From contig NZ_RJVF01000016.1 in assembly GCF_003752175.1 (NCBI RefSeq), forward strand, positions 1 through 64,000: a DNA stretch of 64,000 nucleotides, written 5' to 3'. The notes under the pieces were generated by a model. That model searched no databases. It was not told the origin of the DNA and saw only the letters and a program-made list of their open reading frames with translations. The stretch's first letter is position 1. Every line of letters starts with the position of its first letter. Origin of the DNA: Comamonas sp. BIGb0124 (GTDB lineage Bacteria; Pseudomonadota; Gammaproteobacteria; Burkholderiales; Burkholderiaceae_C). The position numbers were made by a program, and so were the translations under genes. Below are positions 20,201 to 28,747 of the stretch, in pieces.

Positions 20201-21068
20201 CGTCCATGACGCGCGCGTACTGGGCCCGGCAGTAGCGCGGGTGCAGCGCCGAGAGCTTGATCGAGATGCCGGGGCCTTCGTAGACCCCGCGGCCGTTGGC
20301 GGCTTGGCCGATGGCGTGGATGGCGTTTTCGTAGTCCTGGTTGTAGCGTTGCGCATCGGCGGCCGTCAGTGCGGCCTCGCCGAGCATGTCGTACGAGTAA
20401 CGAAAGCCCTGCGCCTCGAGAGACTGCGCGTGCGCCAGTGCCTGTGCCATGGTCTCGCCCGTGACGAACTGCTCGCCCATCAGGCGCATGGCCATGTCCA
20501 CGCCCTTGCGGATCAGCGGCTCGCCGCCGCGTGCGATCAGGCGGCCCAGCGAGCCGGCCAGTCCTTGCTCGCTGTGGGTGGCCACCAGCTTGCCCGTCAG
20601 CATCAGCCCCCAGGCCGCCGCATTGACGAAGACCGACGGACTCTGCCCCACATGGCCGCGCCAATCGCCGTGGCTGATCTTGTCGCGGATCAGGGCATCG
20701 CGCGTGGCGCCGTCGGGTATACGCAACAAGGCCTCGGCCAGGCACATCAGGGCGACGCCTTCTTGCGACGACAGGGAGAACTCCTGCAGCAGACCCTGCA
20801 CGAGGCCGGCCTTGCCCGATGCCGACCGTCGTGTACGCAACGCCTGCACGAGGTGCGTGGCCAGGGCCTGGGCGCGCGCGGCAACGGCCGGCGGCAGGCG
20901 CGCTTCTTCGAGAAGGTCGGCCACGGCCTGCGGCTCGGGCTTGCGCCAGGCCTGCGTGATGCGCTGGCGCAGAGCGCCGTGCGAAGCCAGGGGCGTGATG
21001 GCCACGAAGCGGCCGGCGACAGGGGCGGCCGGCGCTGGATCGGAGGGAAGCGGGCTGTTCGGGTTCAT
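17259..21068 (-). CDS. putA: bifunctional proline dehydrogenase / L-glutamate-5-semialdehyde dehydrogenase PutA
   Basis: Oxidises proline to glutamate in two channelled steps at the inner membrane. The 1269 residues hold the FAD proline dehydrogenase barrel (about 200-500: YSYDMLGEAALT, KLSALHPRY, RLVKGAYWDSEIK) and the aldehyde dehydrogenase (about 560-1050: ISPWNFPLAIFTGQIAAALA, catalytic Glu in AETGGQNAMIVD, Cys in SAGQRCSALR). A C-terminal domain ends with the conserved GGNASLMTM. The ribbon-helix-helix DNA-binding domain of E. coli PutA is absent, so regulation probably falls to the divergent Lrp-type gene. Near residue 1070-1090 a hexanucleotide repeat encodes an Ala-Ser/Ala-Pro linker. 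Confidence 0.97.
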   Translation of the reverse strand: MNPNSPLPSDPAPAAPVAGRFVAITPLASHGALRQRITQAWRKPEPQAVADLLEEARLPPAVAARAQALATHLVQALRTRRSASGKAGLVQGLLQEFSLSSQEGVALMCLAEALLRIPDGATRDALIRDKISHGDWRGHVGQSPSVFVNAAAWGLMLTGKLVATHSEQGLAGSLGRLIARGGEPLIRKGVDMAMRLMGEQFVTGETMAQALAHAQSLEAQGFRYSYDMLGEAALTAADAQRYNQDYENAIHAIGQAANGRGVYEGPGISIKLSALHPRYCRAQYARVMDELYPRVLHLAQLARSYDIGLNIDAEEADRLELSLDLLERLCFEPSLQDWQGIGFVIQAYQKRCPAVIDYLIDLARRSGHRLMIRLVKGAYWDSEIKRAQVDGMPDYPVYTRKPYTDLSYIACARRLLAAPEAVYPQFATHNAQSLAAIHELAGPASYQPGQYEFQCLHGMGEPLYEQVVGPGKLGRPCRIYAPVGTHETLLAYLVRRLLENGANTSFVNRIADPDVAIADLVRDPVDQVENDARREGALGLPHPGIAAPRHLYGTQRLNAWGLDLANDQQLAALTRALQAGSDVALAAVPLLAEGIDAQPDAVAQPVPNPSDHRDTVGTVREASPAEVDAALQAAHAEAPQWAATPPTARAQILRQAAEALEADLPALLGTLVREAGKTYANAMAEVREAVDFLRYYAAQAQAGFDTATHRPLGPVLCISPWNFPLAIFTGQIAAALAAGNTVLAKPAEQTPLIATLAVQHLHRAGVPRAALQLLPGRGETVGARLTGDARIQGVMFTGSTEVARLLQKTLARRLGPEGKPIPLIAETGGQNAMIVDSSALTEQVVGDVVSSAFDSAGQRCSALRVLCVQEDVADRVIEMLKGAMAELALGNPEWLAHDIGPVIDAEARDGIDRHIDRLRTQGRTVHQAGRTGSPAALAHGTFVPPTLIVLESLAELEREVFGPVLHVVRYPRSQLPRLLDEIRDTGYGLTLGLHTRIDETIAQVVEAAHAGNVYVNRNIVGAVVGVQPFGGEGLSGTGPKAGGPLYLYRLLASRPAEALDRPFGTRPPATAIASASASASAPAPAPAPVPRTPSPASQALAAWTGKPAAAADLAFGFLTAGPFELPGPTGECNTYRVLPRNAVLCLARRDDDRLAQLAAVLAVGSRPVWPTDDARARALHARLPPAVQAAILWDDDRKQTSVDAVLHQGDETSLRQTLERVARWPGPIVGVTALPEGDSGIPLERLVVERALSVNTAAAGGNASLMTMA
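17805..17852. repeat. tandem hexanucleotide repeat inside putA
   Basis: Eight perfect 6-bp units: four GGGTGC followed by four GGATGC (plus strand). Within putA they encode four Ala-Ser then four Ala-Pro dipeptides in the linker before the C-terminal domain. Unit length keeps the frame when copies are gained or lost. Confidence 0.95.
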
Positions 21069-21172
21069 GATCGTCCGCGAGGAGAGCGATGGATTGAGGA
21101 TTTGACAATGCTCCCAGAATGGATGGTTAATAATTCGCTTTATTTTGTCAATTCGGTGGTGAATAATCCGGC
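21069..21172. promoter_or_regulatory. divergent putA-lrp control region
   Basis: An A+T-rich 104-bp gap in otherwise G+C-rich DNA. It contains TTGACA (21102-21107) and its inverse TGTCAA (21146-21151), which face each other, and TTAATAATTCG plus GAATAAT between them and the lrp start. This fits overlapping divergent promoters and an Lrp-type operator, but the -35/-10 spacings are not ideal, so exact start sites are not claimed. Confidence 0.55.
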
Positions 21173-21649
21173 ATGAGCCGCTCCGACCACGAACTCGACC
21201 GCATCGATCTGCGCATCCTCAACCTGCTGCAGGAGGATGGCCGCGTGGCCAACCTCAAGCTGGCCGAGGCGGTGGCGCTTTCGCCCACGGCTGTGCTTGC
21301 ACGCGTGCAGCGGCTGACCCGCGAGGGCTATATCCTGGGCTACGAGGCCCGGCTCAATCCGCTCAAGCTGCAGGCCGGCATGCTGGTGTTCGTGGAGGTT
21401 CTGCTCGACCGCACCACGCCCAATGTCTTCGAGCAGTTCAAGGTCGCCGTGCAACTGCGGCCCGAGATCATGGAGTGCCACATGGTGGCCGGCGGCTTCG
21501 ACTACCTGATCAAGACCCGGACGGCCGACATGACCGCCTACCGCGCGTTTGCCGGCCACGTGCTGTGGCAGCTGCCGGGGGTGCGCGAGACACGCACGTA
21601 TGCGGTGATGGAAGAGGTCAAGAACTCGTCGCGGCTGCACCTGGGCTAG
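21173..21649 (+). CDS. putR: Lrp/AsnC family transcriptional regulator, probable putA activator
   Basis: A 158-residue Lrp-type protein with an N-terminal winged helix (LDRIDLRILNLLQEDGRVAN, then LAEAVALSPTAVLARVQRL) and a C-terminal RAM ligand domain (MVAGGFDYLIKTRT, ending EEVKNSS). It is divergent from putA, which lacks its own DNA-binding domain. In several proteobacteria an adjacent Lrp-like PutR/BkdR activates putA in response to proline, so I infer that role. GAATAAT 6 nt before the ATG suggests a very short or absent leader. Confidence 0.9.
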   Translation: MSRSDHELDRIDLRILNLLQEDGRVANLKLAEAVALSPTAVLARVQRLTREGYILGYEARLNPLKLQAGMLVFVEVLLDRTTPNVFEQFKVAVQLRPEIMECHMVAGGFDYLIKTRTADMTAYRAFAGHVLWQLPGVRETRTYAVMEEVKNSSRLHLG

Positions 21650-21701
21650 CGGCAGGGGCGGCAACGTGTCCGTTGTACCTGGGCAACGGGAGTCCCATCG
21701 A

Positions 21702-21735
21702 CAAAAAAACGCACCGTCCTTGCAGGAGGGTGCGT
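21702..21735 (-). terminator. terminator of tRNA-Arg
   Basis: Read on the minus strand, ACGCACC pairs with GGTGCGT (7 bp) and is followed by a run of seven T. It lies 25 nt downstream of the tRNA 3' end. Confidence 0.85.
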
Positions 21736-21759
21736 CGATGACGTGCCGATTCGATCGAC

Positions 21760-21836
21760 TGGTGCGGCTGGGGGGAATCGAACCCACGACCCTTGGCTTC
21801 GGAGGCCAATACTCTATCCACTGAGCTACAGCCGCA
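21760..21836 (-). tRNA. tRNA-Arg, anticodon CCG
   Basis: A 77-nt cloverleaf on the minus strand with encoded CCA. The acceptor stem TGCGGCT pairs with AGCCGCA, the anticodon stem TTGGC/GCCAA holds the loop CTCCGAA (anticodon CCG, codon CGG), and the T arm reads GTGGGTTCGATTCCC with its usual loop. It is a single-gene unit with its own terminator. Confidence 0.95.
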
Positions 21837-21970
21837 CATGAGACTGGCGCAATCAACGCCAAGCGCAGCAGTATACCCGCAGGCAGACGCAGCCACGGCT
21901 TCTGCCCGCCAATTTGCCGCGGCATCCCGGCATCCCGGCGTCGGCAACGGGCCAGGCCCGCCCGGCGGCT

Positions 21971-22597
21971 TCAGCCGGGGCGCTGCGTGCGCAGACCGGC
22001 CTCGAAAATTTCGTAGGCGTGGTTGCCGGTTTCGAACAGATCGTGGTCCGTCGGGTCGAGCAGCCAGTTGTAGATCATGCCGTCGATCAGGCTGTGCAGC
22101 GTGATCGCGGCCATGCGGGCCGGCATGTCGGACCGCAGGTCGCCGTTCTGTTGCGCGGCCTTGATCTCGTCCTCGATCAGCGTCAGGAACTCGTGGCGGC
22201 ATTCCTGGAAGCGGTCGATCACGGTGCGGATCTCGTCGACCAGTTCGACCTTCTGCGTCACGATCTCGAACACCCGCCGGGTATGTGCATCCGACTGGAT
22301 ATGGCTCAGACCCCTCAGCATGATCTGGCGCAGGCGCGTCAGCGGGCTGTGGCTCGCATCCTGCTGCAACTGCTCGATGATCTCCTCGAACGGCAGGTGC
22401 ACACGGTCGACCATGGCGCAGAAGAGTTCCCCCTTGTCCTTGAAGTGCCAATAGATGGCGCCGCGCGTCAGTCCTGCCTGGTCCGCAATTTGCTGCAGGG
22501 ATGTGCGGGATACGCCACGTTCCTGAAACAGAAACTCGGCAGCATCGAGCAGCTGATCGCGCGTGATCTGGGCGTCGGCCTTGGTTTTACGAGCCAT
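21971..22597 (-). CDS. TetR/AcrR family repressor of the adjacent RND efflux operon
   Basis: 208 residues with an N-terminal TetR helix-turn-helix (SLQQIADQAGLTRGAIYWHF, residues 33-52) and a C-terminal domain of the AcrR/TtgR type (HLPFEEIIEQLQQ, VFEIVTQKVELVDE, LIDGMIYNWLLDPTD). It is divergent from the efflux genes, and the gap holds an AcrR-like palindrome. By analogy with AcrR, TtgR and similar proteins it should repress the pump until a lipophilic drug binds. The TetR call is certain; target and inducer are inferred. Confidence 0.92.
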   Translation of the reverse strand: MARKTKADAQITRDQLLDAAEFLFQERGVSRTSLQQIADQAGLTRGAIYWHFKDKGELFCAMVDRVHLPFEEIIEQLQQDASHSPLTRLRQIMLRGLSHIQSDAHTRRVFEIVTQKVELVDEIRTVIDRFQECRHEFLTLIEDEIKAAQQNGDLRSDMPARMAAITLHSLIDGMIYNWLLDPTDHDLFETGNHAYEIFEAGLRTQRPG

Positions 22598-22671
22598 AGG
22601 ACGGGCGGACGCTGGAGAGTGGGGGAGTCATGGGTGTCGTCTCGAAGTGTTATCGATACTGCAATGCAGCA

Positions 22672-22691
22672 TACATTCTTGATTGTATGTA
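22672..22691. promoter_or_regulatory. AcrR/TtgR-like operator
   Basis: The 20-bp run TACATTCTTGATTGTATGTA has half sites TACAT-C and G-ATGTA in mirror order. It resembles the acrAB operator of E. coli (arms TACATACATT and AATGTATGTA). It is 75 nt before the repressor start and about 157 nt before the membrane-fusion gene, as expected for control of both. Confidence 0.65.
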
Positions 22692-22848
22692 TACTCGCCG
22701 CACTTGTCGAATTGGGGATACGTCGTGCCCGGGTTATTTCCGGTCTTGACCGTGTCCGGTACAGTCCAGCAGGGCCGCCGAACAGCGAGGCCGCACGGAA
22801 CGTGTGCGCAGCGGGGAGCGGCACTGTGATTTTCTTTTGGGGATACGC

Positions 22849-24084
22849 ATGTCAGTGAGCCGTCATCCGGTCAATCAGGCGCCTTCGCGCCATTTCCTGT
22901 CTTGGCGATATGCCGTTGTCGCGGTGGCCGTGGTGCTGGCAGCCTGCGGCAAAAAAGAGGCCGATCCGGCCCAGGCGCAGCAGGCTCCGCCGCCACCCCA
23001 GGTGGGTGTGGTGACGGTGACGCCGGGCACCATCGGGTTGCAGAACGAACTGCCGGGCCGCCTCGAAGCCTCGCGTGTGGCCGAAGTGCGTGCACGGGCT
23101 TCCGGCATTCTGCAGAAGCGTCTGTTCCGTGAAGGCAGCGAGGTCAAGGCCGGCCAGCAGCTGTTCCTGATCGACAACGCGCCTTACCGTGCCTCGCTGG
23201 AGAGCGCGCAGGCCAGTGTCGCCCAGGCCGAAGCCACGCTGGCACAGGCGAAATCGCAGGCCGACCGCTACAAGCCGCTGGTGGCCGTCAATGCCGTGAG
23301 CAAGCAGGATTACGACAACGCGGTGGCTTCCCAGAAGACCGCCGAAGCCAACGTGGCCTCGGCCAAGGCTTCGGTGACCACGGCACGCATCAACCTCGGT
23401 TATGCCTCGGTCACCTCGCCCATTTCCGGCCGCATCGGCCGGGCGCTGGTCACCGAAGGGGCTCTGGTGGGCCAGGGCGATGCGACGCAACTGGCGGTGG
23501 TGCAGCAGATCGATCCGCTGTACGTGAACTTCACGCAGTCGGCTTCGGATGCGCTCCGGCTCCAGCGCGGCGTGGCCTCCGGCCAGCTCAAGCAGGCCGG
23601 CAACGGGGCAGCCAGCGTCAAGGTGGTGCTCGACGACGGCACCGAATACGCCCATGCCGGCAAGCTGCTGTTCAGCGACCTGACCGTGGATTCCACCAGC
23701 GGCCAGGTGACGCTGCGGGCCGAGATCCCCAATCCCGAACGTCTGCTGCTGCCCGGCCTGTACGTGCGCGTCAAGCTCGAGCAGGCGGCCGTGGACAACG
23801 CCGTGCTGCTGCCGCAGCAGGCCGTCTCGCGTGCCGCCTCGGGCGACAGCGTGAAGGTGGTCGGCGCTGAAAACAAGCTCGAGACCCGCTCGGTCAAGCT
23901 GGGCCCGGCACAGGGTTCCAACTGGGTCGTGCTCGAGGGCCTGAAGAACGGCGAGAAAGTCATGGTCGACGGCTTCCAGAAGCTGCCCCGTGGCGCACCT
24001 GGCCAGCCTGTCACCGTCACGCCGGTCGACTGGAAGGCTGCCGCCGCGCCCCAAGGGCAGGGCGCGCCCGCCGCCAAGCAGTAA
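22849..24084 (+). CDS. RND efflux periplasmic adaptor (membrane fusion lipoprotein), AcrA/MexA type
   Basis: Links the inner-membrane pump to the outer-membrane channel. The 411-residue protein begins with a lipoprotein signal (VVLAAC, lipidated Cys33), then beta-barrel/lipoyl halves (ARASGILQKRLFREGS; SPISGRIGRALVTEG) around an alpha-hairpin of Ala/Gln-rich coiled coil (about residues 115-185), and a membrane-proximal end (LLPQQAVSRAASGDSV). The ATG at 22849 is chosen because it starts directly before the basic signal region. The next gene begins 9 nt downstream. Confidence 0.94.
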   Translation: MSVSRHPVNQAPSRHFLSWRYAVVAVAVVLAACGKKEADPAQAQQAPPPPQVGVVTVTPGTIGLQNELPGRLEASRVAEVRARASGILQKRLFREGSEVKAGQQLFLIDNAPYRASLESAQASVAQAEATLAQAKSQADRYKPLVAVNAVSKQDYDNAVASQKTAEANVASAKASVTTARINLGYASVTSPISGRIGRALVTEGALVGQGDATQLAVVQQIDPLYVNFTQSASDALRLQRGVASGQLKQAGNGAASVKVVLDDGTEYAHAGKLLFSDLTVDSTSGQVTLRAEIPNPERLLLPGLYVRVKLEQAAVDNAVLLPQQAVSRAASGDSVKVVGAENKLETRSVKLGPAQGSNWVVLEGLKNGEKVMVDGFQKLPRGAPGQPVTVTPVDWKAAAAPQGQGAPAAKQ

Positions 24085-24093
24085 GGAACGGAC

Positions 24094-27000
24094 ATGGCAA
24101 GATTTTTCATCGAACGGCCCATCTTTGCGTGGGTCGTGTCCATCTTCATCATGGTGTTGGGGGCTGTCTCCATCACCCAGCTGCCGATTGCGCAGTACCC
24201 GGCCGTGGCGCCGCCCACCATTCTGGTGACGGCGACCTACCCCGGCGCCGATGCCGAAACGCTCGAGCAGAGCGTGCTGGCCGTGGTCGAACGCGAGATG
24301 AACGGCGCGCAGGGCCTGGCCTACATGGAGACCGCTGCGCAGTCCAACGGCACCGGCACGATCACGCTGAGCTTCGAGCCCGGCACCGACGTGGACATGG
24401 CGCAGGTCGACGTGCAGAACCGCCTGTCGCGGGCCACGCCGCGCCTGCCGTCGGCGGTGACGCAGCAGGGTGTGCGCGTCGAGCAGTCGCGCTCCAACTT
24501 CCTGCTGTTCGCCATGCTCTCGACGTCCAGTCCGGACACCAGCGTGGAGCAGCTCAACGACTACGCCGCCCGCAACGTGCTGCCCGAGCTGCAGCGCATT
24601 GCCGGCGTCGGTACGGTGACGCAGTTCGGTGCGGAACGGGCTATGCGCGTGTGGGTCGATCCGGCCAAGCTCAAGGGCTACAACATGGCCATGAGCAGCG
24701 TGACGGCGGCCATCGCGGCACAGAATCTGCAGGTGTCGGCCGGCTCGCTGGGTGATCTGCCGAGCGAAGCCAACCAGTCCATCGCCGCGACCATCGTCGT
24801 CAAGGGCCAGCTCAACACCGCCGAACAGTTCGGCGAGATCGTGCTGCGCGCCAACACCGACGGCTCGACCGTCAAGCTCAAGGACGTCGCGCGCATCGAC
24901 CTCGGTGCGCAGTCCTACAACACCAGCGCCCGTCTGAACGGACAGGACGCGGTGGGCCTGGGCGTGCAGCCCACGCCGGATGCCAATGCGCTGGAAACCG
25001 CCAAGGCCGTCAAGGCCAAGCTCGAGGAACTCAAGCAGTTCTTCCCGGCCGGCGTGCAGTACACGGTGCCCTACGACACCACGACCTTCATCTCGGTGTC
25101 CATCGAAAAGGTGGTCCATACGCTGATCGAAGCCGTGGTGCTGGTGTTCCTGGTGATGTTCCTGTTCCTGCAGAACTTCCGCTACACCATCATCCCGACC
25201 ATCGTGGTGCCGGTGGCGCTGCTGGGCACCTTCGGTGCGCTGCTGGCGCTGGGCTTCTCGATCAACGTGCTGACCATGTTCGGCATGGTGCTGGTGATCG
25301 GCATCGTGGTGGACGATGCCATCGTGGTGGTGGAGAACGTCGAGCGCATCATGAGCGAGGAGGGCCTGCCGCCTCTGCAGGCCACACGCAAGGCAATGGG
25401 CCAGATCTCCGGCGCCATCATCGGCGTGACGGTGGTGCTGATCTCGGTGTTCGTGCCGCTGGCCTTCTTTGCGGGCTCGACCGGCAACATCTACCGCCAG
25501 TTCTCGGCCACCATGGCGACCTCGATCGCGTTCTCCGCGTTCCTGGCGCTGTCGCTGACACCGGCTCTGTGCGCGACGCTGCTCAAGCCCGTGGCCGCCG
25601 GCCACAACCACGAGAAGAAGGGTTTCTTCGGCTGGTTCAACCGCGGTTTCACGCGGACCTCGAAGCGCTACGAGTCCGGCCTCTCCAAGCTGGTCCGCCG
25701 TTCGGGCCGCATGATGATCATCTACGCGCTGCTGGTCGGTGTGGTGGCGCTGGTCTACACACGCCTGCCGACCTCCTTCCTGCCGAACGAGGATCAGGGC
25801 TACATCATCACCAACGTGCAACTGCCCGAGGGCGCTTCGAAGGAACGCACGACCGAGGTCCTGACGCAGATCGAGAAGTACATGCTCGATCAGTCCGAAG
25901 TCGCCAACATCGTGACGGTTGCCGGTTTCTCGTTCTCCGGACAGGGCCAGAACGTGGGCCTGGCGTTCGTGATTCTCAAGGACTGGAGCGAACGCAGCGG
26001 TGCGGAGCATTCCGCCCAGGCCGTCGCCGGCCGGGCCTTCGGCGCGCTGGCCGGCATCCGCGATGCCTTCATCTTTGCGCTGAGCCCGCCACCCATTCCG
26101 GAACTGGGCAACGCCACCGGCTTCACCTTCCGGTTGCAGGACCGCAGCAGCCAGGGTCATGCGGCCCTGACGGCGGCACGCAACCAGTTGCTGGGCATGG
26201 CGGCGCAAAGCCCGGTCCTCGCGGGCGTGCGTCCCGACGGCATGGAAGACGCACCGCAGATGCACATCGACATCGACCGCGCCAAGGCCAACGCGCTGGG
26301 CGTGAGCTTCGATTCGATCAGCACGGCGCTGTCGACCTCGCTGGGCTCGTCGTACGTGAACGACTTCCCCAACCAGGGCCGCCTGCAGCGTGTCGTGGTG
26401 CAGGCCGATGCCAGCGCCCGCATGCAGCCCGGACAGATCCTGGATCTGCCGGTGCTCAACAGCGCGGGCCAGGTCGTTCCGCTGTCCGCGTTCGCGACCA
26501 CCCGCTGGGAGGTGGGCCCGGTGCAGACCGTGCGCTACAACGGCTATTCCGCAGCCAAGATCGCCGGCGATGCCGCGCCGGGCTACAGCACGGGCGATGC
26601 CATGGCCGAGATGGAGCGCCTGGCCGCCCAGTTGCCGCAGGGCTTCGGCTACGAGTGGACCGGCCAGTCGCGTGAGGAAAAGCTCGCCGGCTCGCAGGCC
26701 ATGGTGCTGTACGGCTTCGCCATCCTGGCCGTGTTCCTGTGCCTGGCCGCACTCTACGAGAGCTGGTCGATTCCGTTCTCGGTGCTGCTGGTGGTGCCGC
26801 TGGGCGTGCTGGGCGTGCTGCTGGCGACGCTGGGCCGCGGGCTCTCCAACGACGTTTACTTCCAGATCGGGCTGATCACCATCATCGGCCTGTCGGCGAA
26901 GAACGCGATTCTGATCATCGAGTTCGCCAAGGACCTCCAGGCCCAGGGCAAGAGCGTGGTCGAAGCCGCGCTCGAAGCCGCCCATCTGCGGTTCCGTCCC

Positions 27001-27255
27001 ATCATCATGACCTCGCTGGCGTTCACGCTGGGTGTGCTGCCGCTGGCCATCGCCACCGGCGCCAGCTCGGCCAGCCAGCAGGCCATCGGAACGGGCGTGA
27101 TCGGCGGGATGATCACCGGAACGGTGCTCGCGGTGATCTTTGTGCCCGTGTTCTTTGTGCTGGTGCGTGGCTACTTCAAGGGCAGCGAGCGCCAGCGCTC
27201 GCTCGACGCCAAGCAAGCCAAGCAGCACATGGAGGAAGCCAACCGTGCCGAGTAA
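24094..27255 (+). CDS. RND efflux transporter, HAE-1 family (AcrB/MexB type)
   Basis: Proton-driven multidrug pump of the inner membrane, 1053 residues. It starts MARFFIERPIFAWVVSI like AcrB, and helix 4 carries the proton-relay pair Asp407-Asp408 in GIVVDDAIVVVENV. Other landmarks are GFSFSGQGQNVGLAFVILKDW, the second-half helix region TIIGLSAKNAILIIEFAKD (relay Lys) and GVIGGMITGTVLAVIFVP. AAGGAA lies about 6 nt before the ATG. The end overlaps the start of the channel gene by 11 nt. Likely substrates are hydrophobic drugs; the exact range cannot be read. Confidence 0.96.
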   Translation: MARFFIERPIFAWVVSIFIMVLGAVSITQLPIAQYPAVAPPTILVTATYPGADAETLEQSVLAVVEREMNGAQGLAYMETAAQSNGTGTITLSFEPGTDVDMAQVDVQNRLSRATPRLPSAVTQQGVRVEQSRSNFLLFAMLSTSSPDTSVEQLNDYAARNVLPELQRIAGVGTVTQFGAERAMRVWVDPAKLKGYNMAMSSVTAAIAAQNLQVSAGSLGDLPSEANQSIAATIVVKGQLNTAEQFGEIVLRANTDGSTVKLKDVARIDLGAQSYNTSARLNGQDAVGLGVQPTPDANALETAKAVKAKLEELKQFFPAGVQYTVPYDTTTFISVSIEKVVHTLIEAVVLVFLVMFLFLQNFRYTIIPTIVVPVALLGTFGALLALGFSINVLTMFGMVLVIGIVVDDAIVVVENVERIMSEEGLPPLQATRKAMGQISGAIIGVTVVLISVFVPLAFFAGSTGNIYRQFSATMATSIAFSAFLALSLTPALCATLLKPVAAGHNHEKKGFFGWFNRGFTRTSKRYESGLSKLVRRSGRMMIIYALLVGVVALVYTRLPTSFLPNEDQGYIITNVQLPEGASKERTTEVLTQIEKYMLDQSEVANIVTVAGFSFSGQGQNVGLAFVILKDWSERSGAEHSAQAVAGRAFGALAGIRDAFIFALSPPPIPELGNATGFTFRLQDRSSQGHAALTAARNQLLGMAAQSPVLAGVRPDGMEDAPQMHIDIDRAKANALGVSFDSISTALSTSLGSSYVNDFPNQGRLQRVVVQADASARMQPGQILDLPVLNSAGQVVPLSAFATTRWEVGPVQTVRYNGYSAAKIAGDAAPGYSTGDAMAEMERLAAQLPQGFGYEWTGQSREEKLAGSQAMVLYGFAILAVFLCLAALYESWSIPFSVLLVVPLGVLGVLLATLGRGLSNDVYFQIGLITIIGLSAKNAILIIEFAKDLQAQGKSVVEAALEAAHLRFRPIIMTSLAFTLGVLPLAIATGASSASQQAIGTGVIGGMITGTVLAVIFVPVFFVLVRGYFKGSERQRSLDAKQAKQHMEEANRAE

Positions 27256-28747
27256 TTCTTTTATGTCGATTTCTTCCAAGACGAGCCGGCCTGCGCTGCA
27301 GGGCCTGAGCATCCTGGCTGCGGCCCTGGTGCTGGCCGGCTGCTCGCTGGCGCCCAAGTACGAACGTCCGGCGGCCCCCGTGGCCGCGACCTTCCCGCAG
27401 GCGCCGGCCGCCGTGGCCAGCCAGGCCGCTGCCGCCGACATCGGCTGGCAGGACTTTTTTGCCGACGCCCGTCTCAAGCGGCTGATCCAGATCGCGCTGG
27501 ACAACAACCGCGACCTGCAGGTCTCCGCACTCAACGTGCAGCGTGCGCAGGCGCAGTTCCGCATCCAGCGCGCGGCCCAGTTGCCGACGCTCAACGGTGC
27601 CATCACCGAGAGCCGGCAGAGCCCGGGCGGCAGCGAGAACGTGGCCACGATCGGCGTCGGCATCACCTCGTACGAGCTCGACTTCTTCGGCCGCATCCAG
27701 AGCCTGAAGGACGCCGCGCTGTCGACCTACCTGGCGAACGAAGCGACCCGCAAGACCGCGCAGATCAGCCTGGTCTCTTCCGTGGCGACGGGTTACCTGA
27801 CGCTGCTGGCCGACGACCAGTTGCTGCGGGTGACGCGCGACACGCTGCAGACGCGCGAGGATTCGTTCAAGCTGACGCAGCTCAAGTTCGACAACGGCGT
27901 GAGTTCGGAGCTGGACCTGCGCCAATCCGAAGGCCTGGTCGAAAGCGCTCGCGCCAGCCTGGCGCAGCTCGAACGCCAGCGTGCCCAGGATCTCAACGCC
28001 ATGGTGCTGCTGCTGGGGACCCCGACATGGCCGGCCGACGTGCCGCTCGACGGTCGGGCACTGGGCGGACAGACCGATCTGCTGGCCAAGATCCCGGTCG
28101 GCCTGCCCTCGGACCTGCTGGTCAATCGCCCGGACATCGTGGCCTCGGAACAGAGCCTGCTCGCCGCCAACGCCAACATCGGCGCGGCCCGTGCCGCCTT
28201 CTTCCCGCGCATCACGCTGACGGGATCGTTCGGCCGTGCCAGCACCGGTCTCTCGAACCTGTTCGACGAGTCGACAAAGGCCTGGTCGTTTGCGCCGCAG
28301 CTCAGCGTGCCGATCTTCGATTGGGGCGCCAACCGGGCCAACCTCGACGTCGCCCAGGTGGACCGCGACATCGCGACGGCCAACTACGAGAAGGCCATCC
28401 AGTCGGCGTTCAGCGAAGTGGCCGACGCGCTGGCCGGCAACGCGACCTGGGACGAACAACTGCGCGCCACCCAGGCGCAGTTGAAGGCGGCGCAGACCAC
28501 CTTCCAGCTCTCCGACCTGCGTTACCGCAACGGCGTGTCGAGTTACCTCGATCTGCTCGATGCGCAGCGCACGCTGTTCACGACCCAGCAGACGGCGATC
28601 ACGGTGCAACTGGCTCAGTTGCAGAACCAGGTCACGCTCTACAAGGTGCTGGGCGGCGGCTGGACGGCCGAGTCCACCCCGGCCGCAGCCACGGGCGCGG
28701 CAGCAGCCGGCCCCACCGTCGGTCCGCGTACGGGCGCCCAGCCCTGA
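27245..28747 (+). CDS. RND efflux outer-membrane channel lipoprotein (OprM/NodT family)
   Basis: Third part of the tripartite pump. The 500-residue protein has a lipobox LAGC (Cys33 from the GTG start), the family start SLAPKYERP, two repeated OEP domains (DLQVSALNVQRAQAQFR and SALDLRQSEGL-like SELDLRQSEGL; FSEVADALAG), and GVSSYLDLLDAQRTLF near the end. I choose the GTG at 27245, which has GGAGGA 8 nt upstream inside the pump gene; the ATG at 27263 has no such site but would still leave a complete signal. Confidence 0.92.
   Translation: MPSNSFMSISSKTSRPALQGLSILAAALVLAGCSLAPKYERPAAPVAATFPQAPAAVASQAAAADIGWQDFFADARLKRLIQIALDNNRDLQVSALNVQRAQAQFRIQRAAQLPTLNGAITESRQSPGGSENVATIGVGITSYELDFFGRIQSLKDAALSTYLANEATRKTAQISLVSSVATGYLTLLADDQLLRVTRDTLQTREDSFKLTQLKFDNGVSSELDLRQSEGLVESARASLAQLERQRAQDLNAMVLLLGTPTWPADVPLDGRALGGQTDLLAKIPVGLPSDLLVNRPDIVASEQSLLAANANIGAARAAFFPRITLTGSFGRASTGLSNLFDESTKAWSFAPQLSVPIFDWGANRANLDVAQVDRDIATANYEKAIQSAFSEVADALAGNATWDEQLRATQAQLKAAQTTFQLSDLRYRNGVSSYLDLLDAQRTLFTTQQTAITVQLAQLQNQVTLYKVLGGGWTAESTPAAATGAAAAGPTVGPRTGAQP

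Noticed and set aside
18042..21176. A 1044-codon open frame antisense to putA
   Set aside because: Shadow of putA with no family resemblance; it arises from codon bias.
21760..21836. tRNA-Arg as an integration site for a mobile element
   Set aside because: No integrase gene or direct repeat of the tRNA 3' end is found on either side.
22852..27696. A 1614-codon open frame antisense to the efflux genes
   Set aside because: It mirrors the pump and adaptor genes, which match known families in full. Its translation is His/Gln/Arg-rich low complexity, typical of an antisense frame in G+C-rich DNA.
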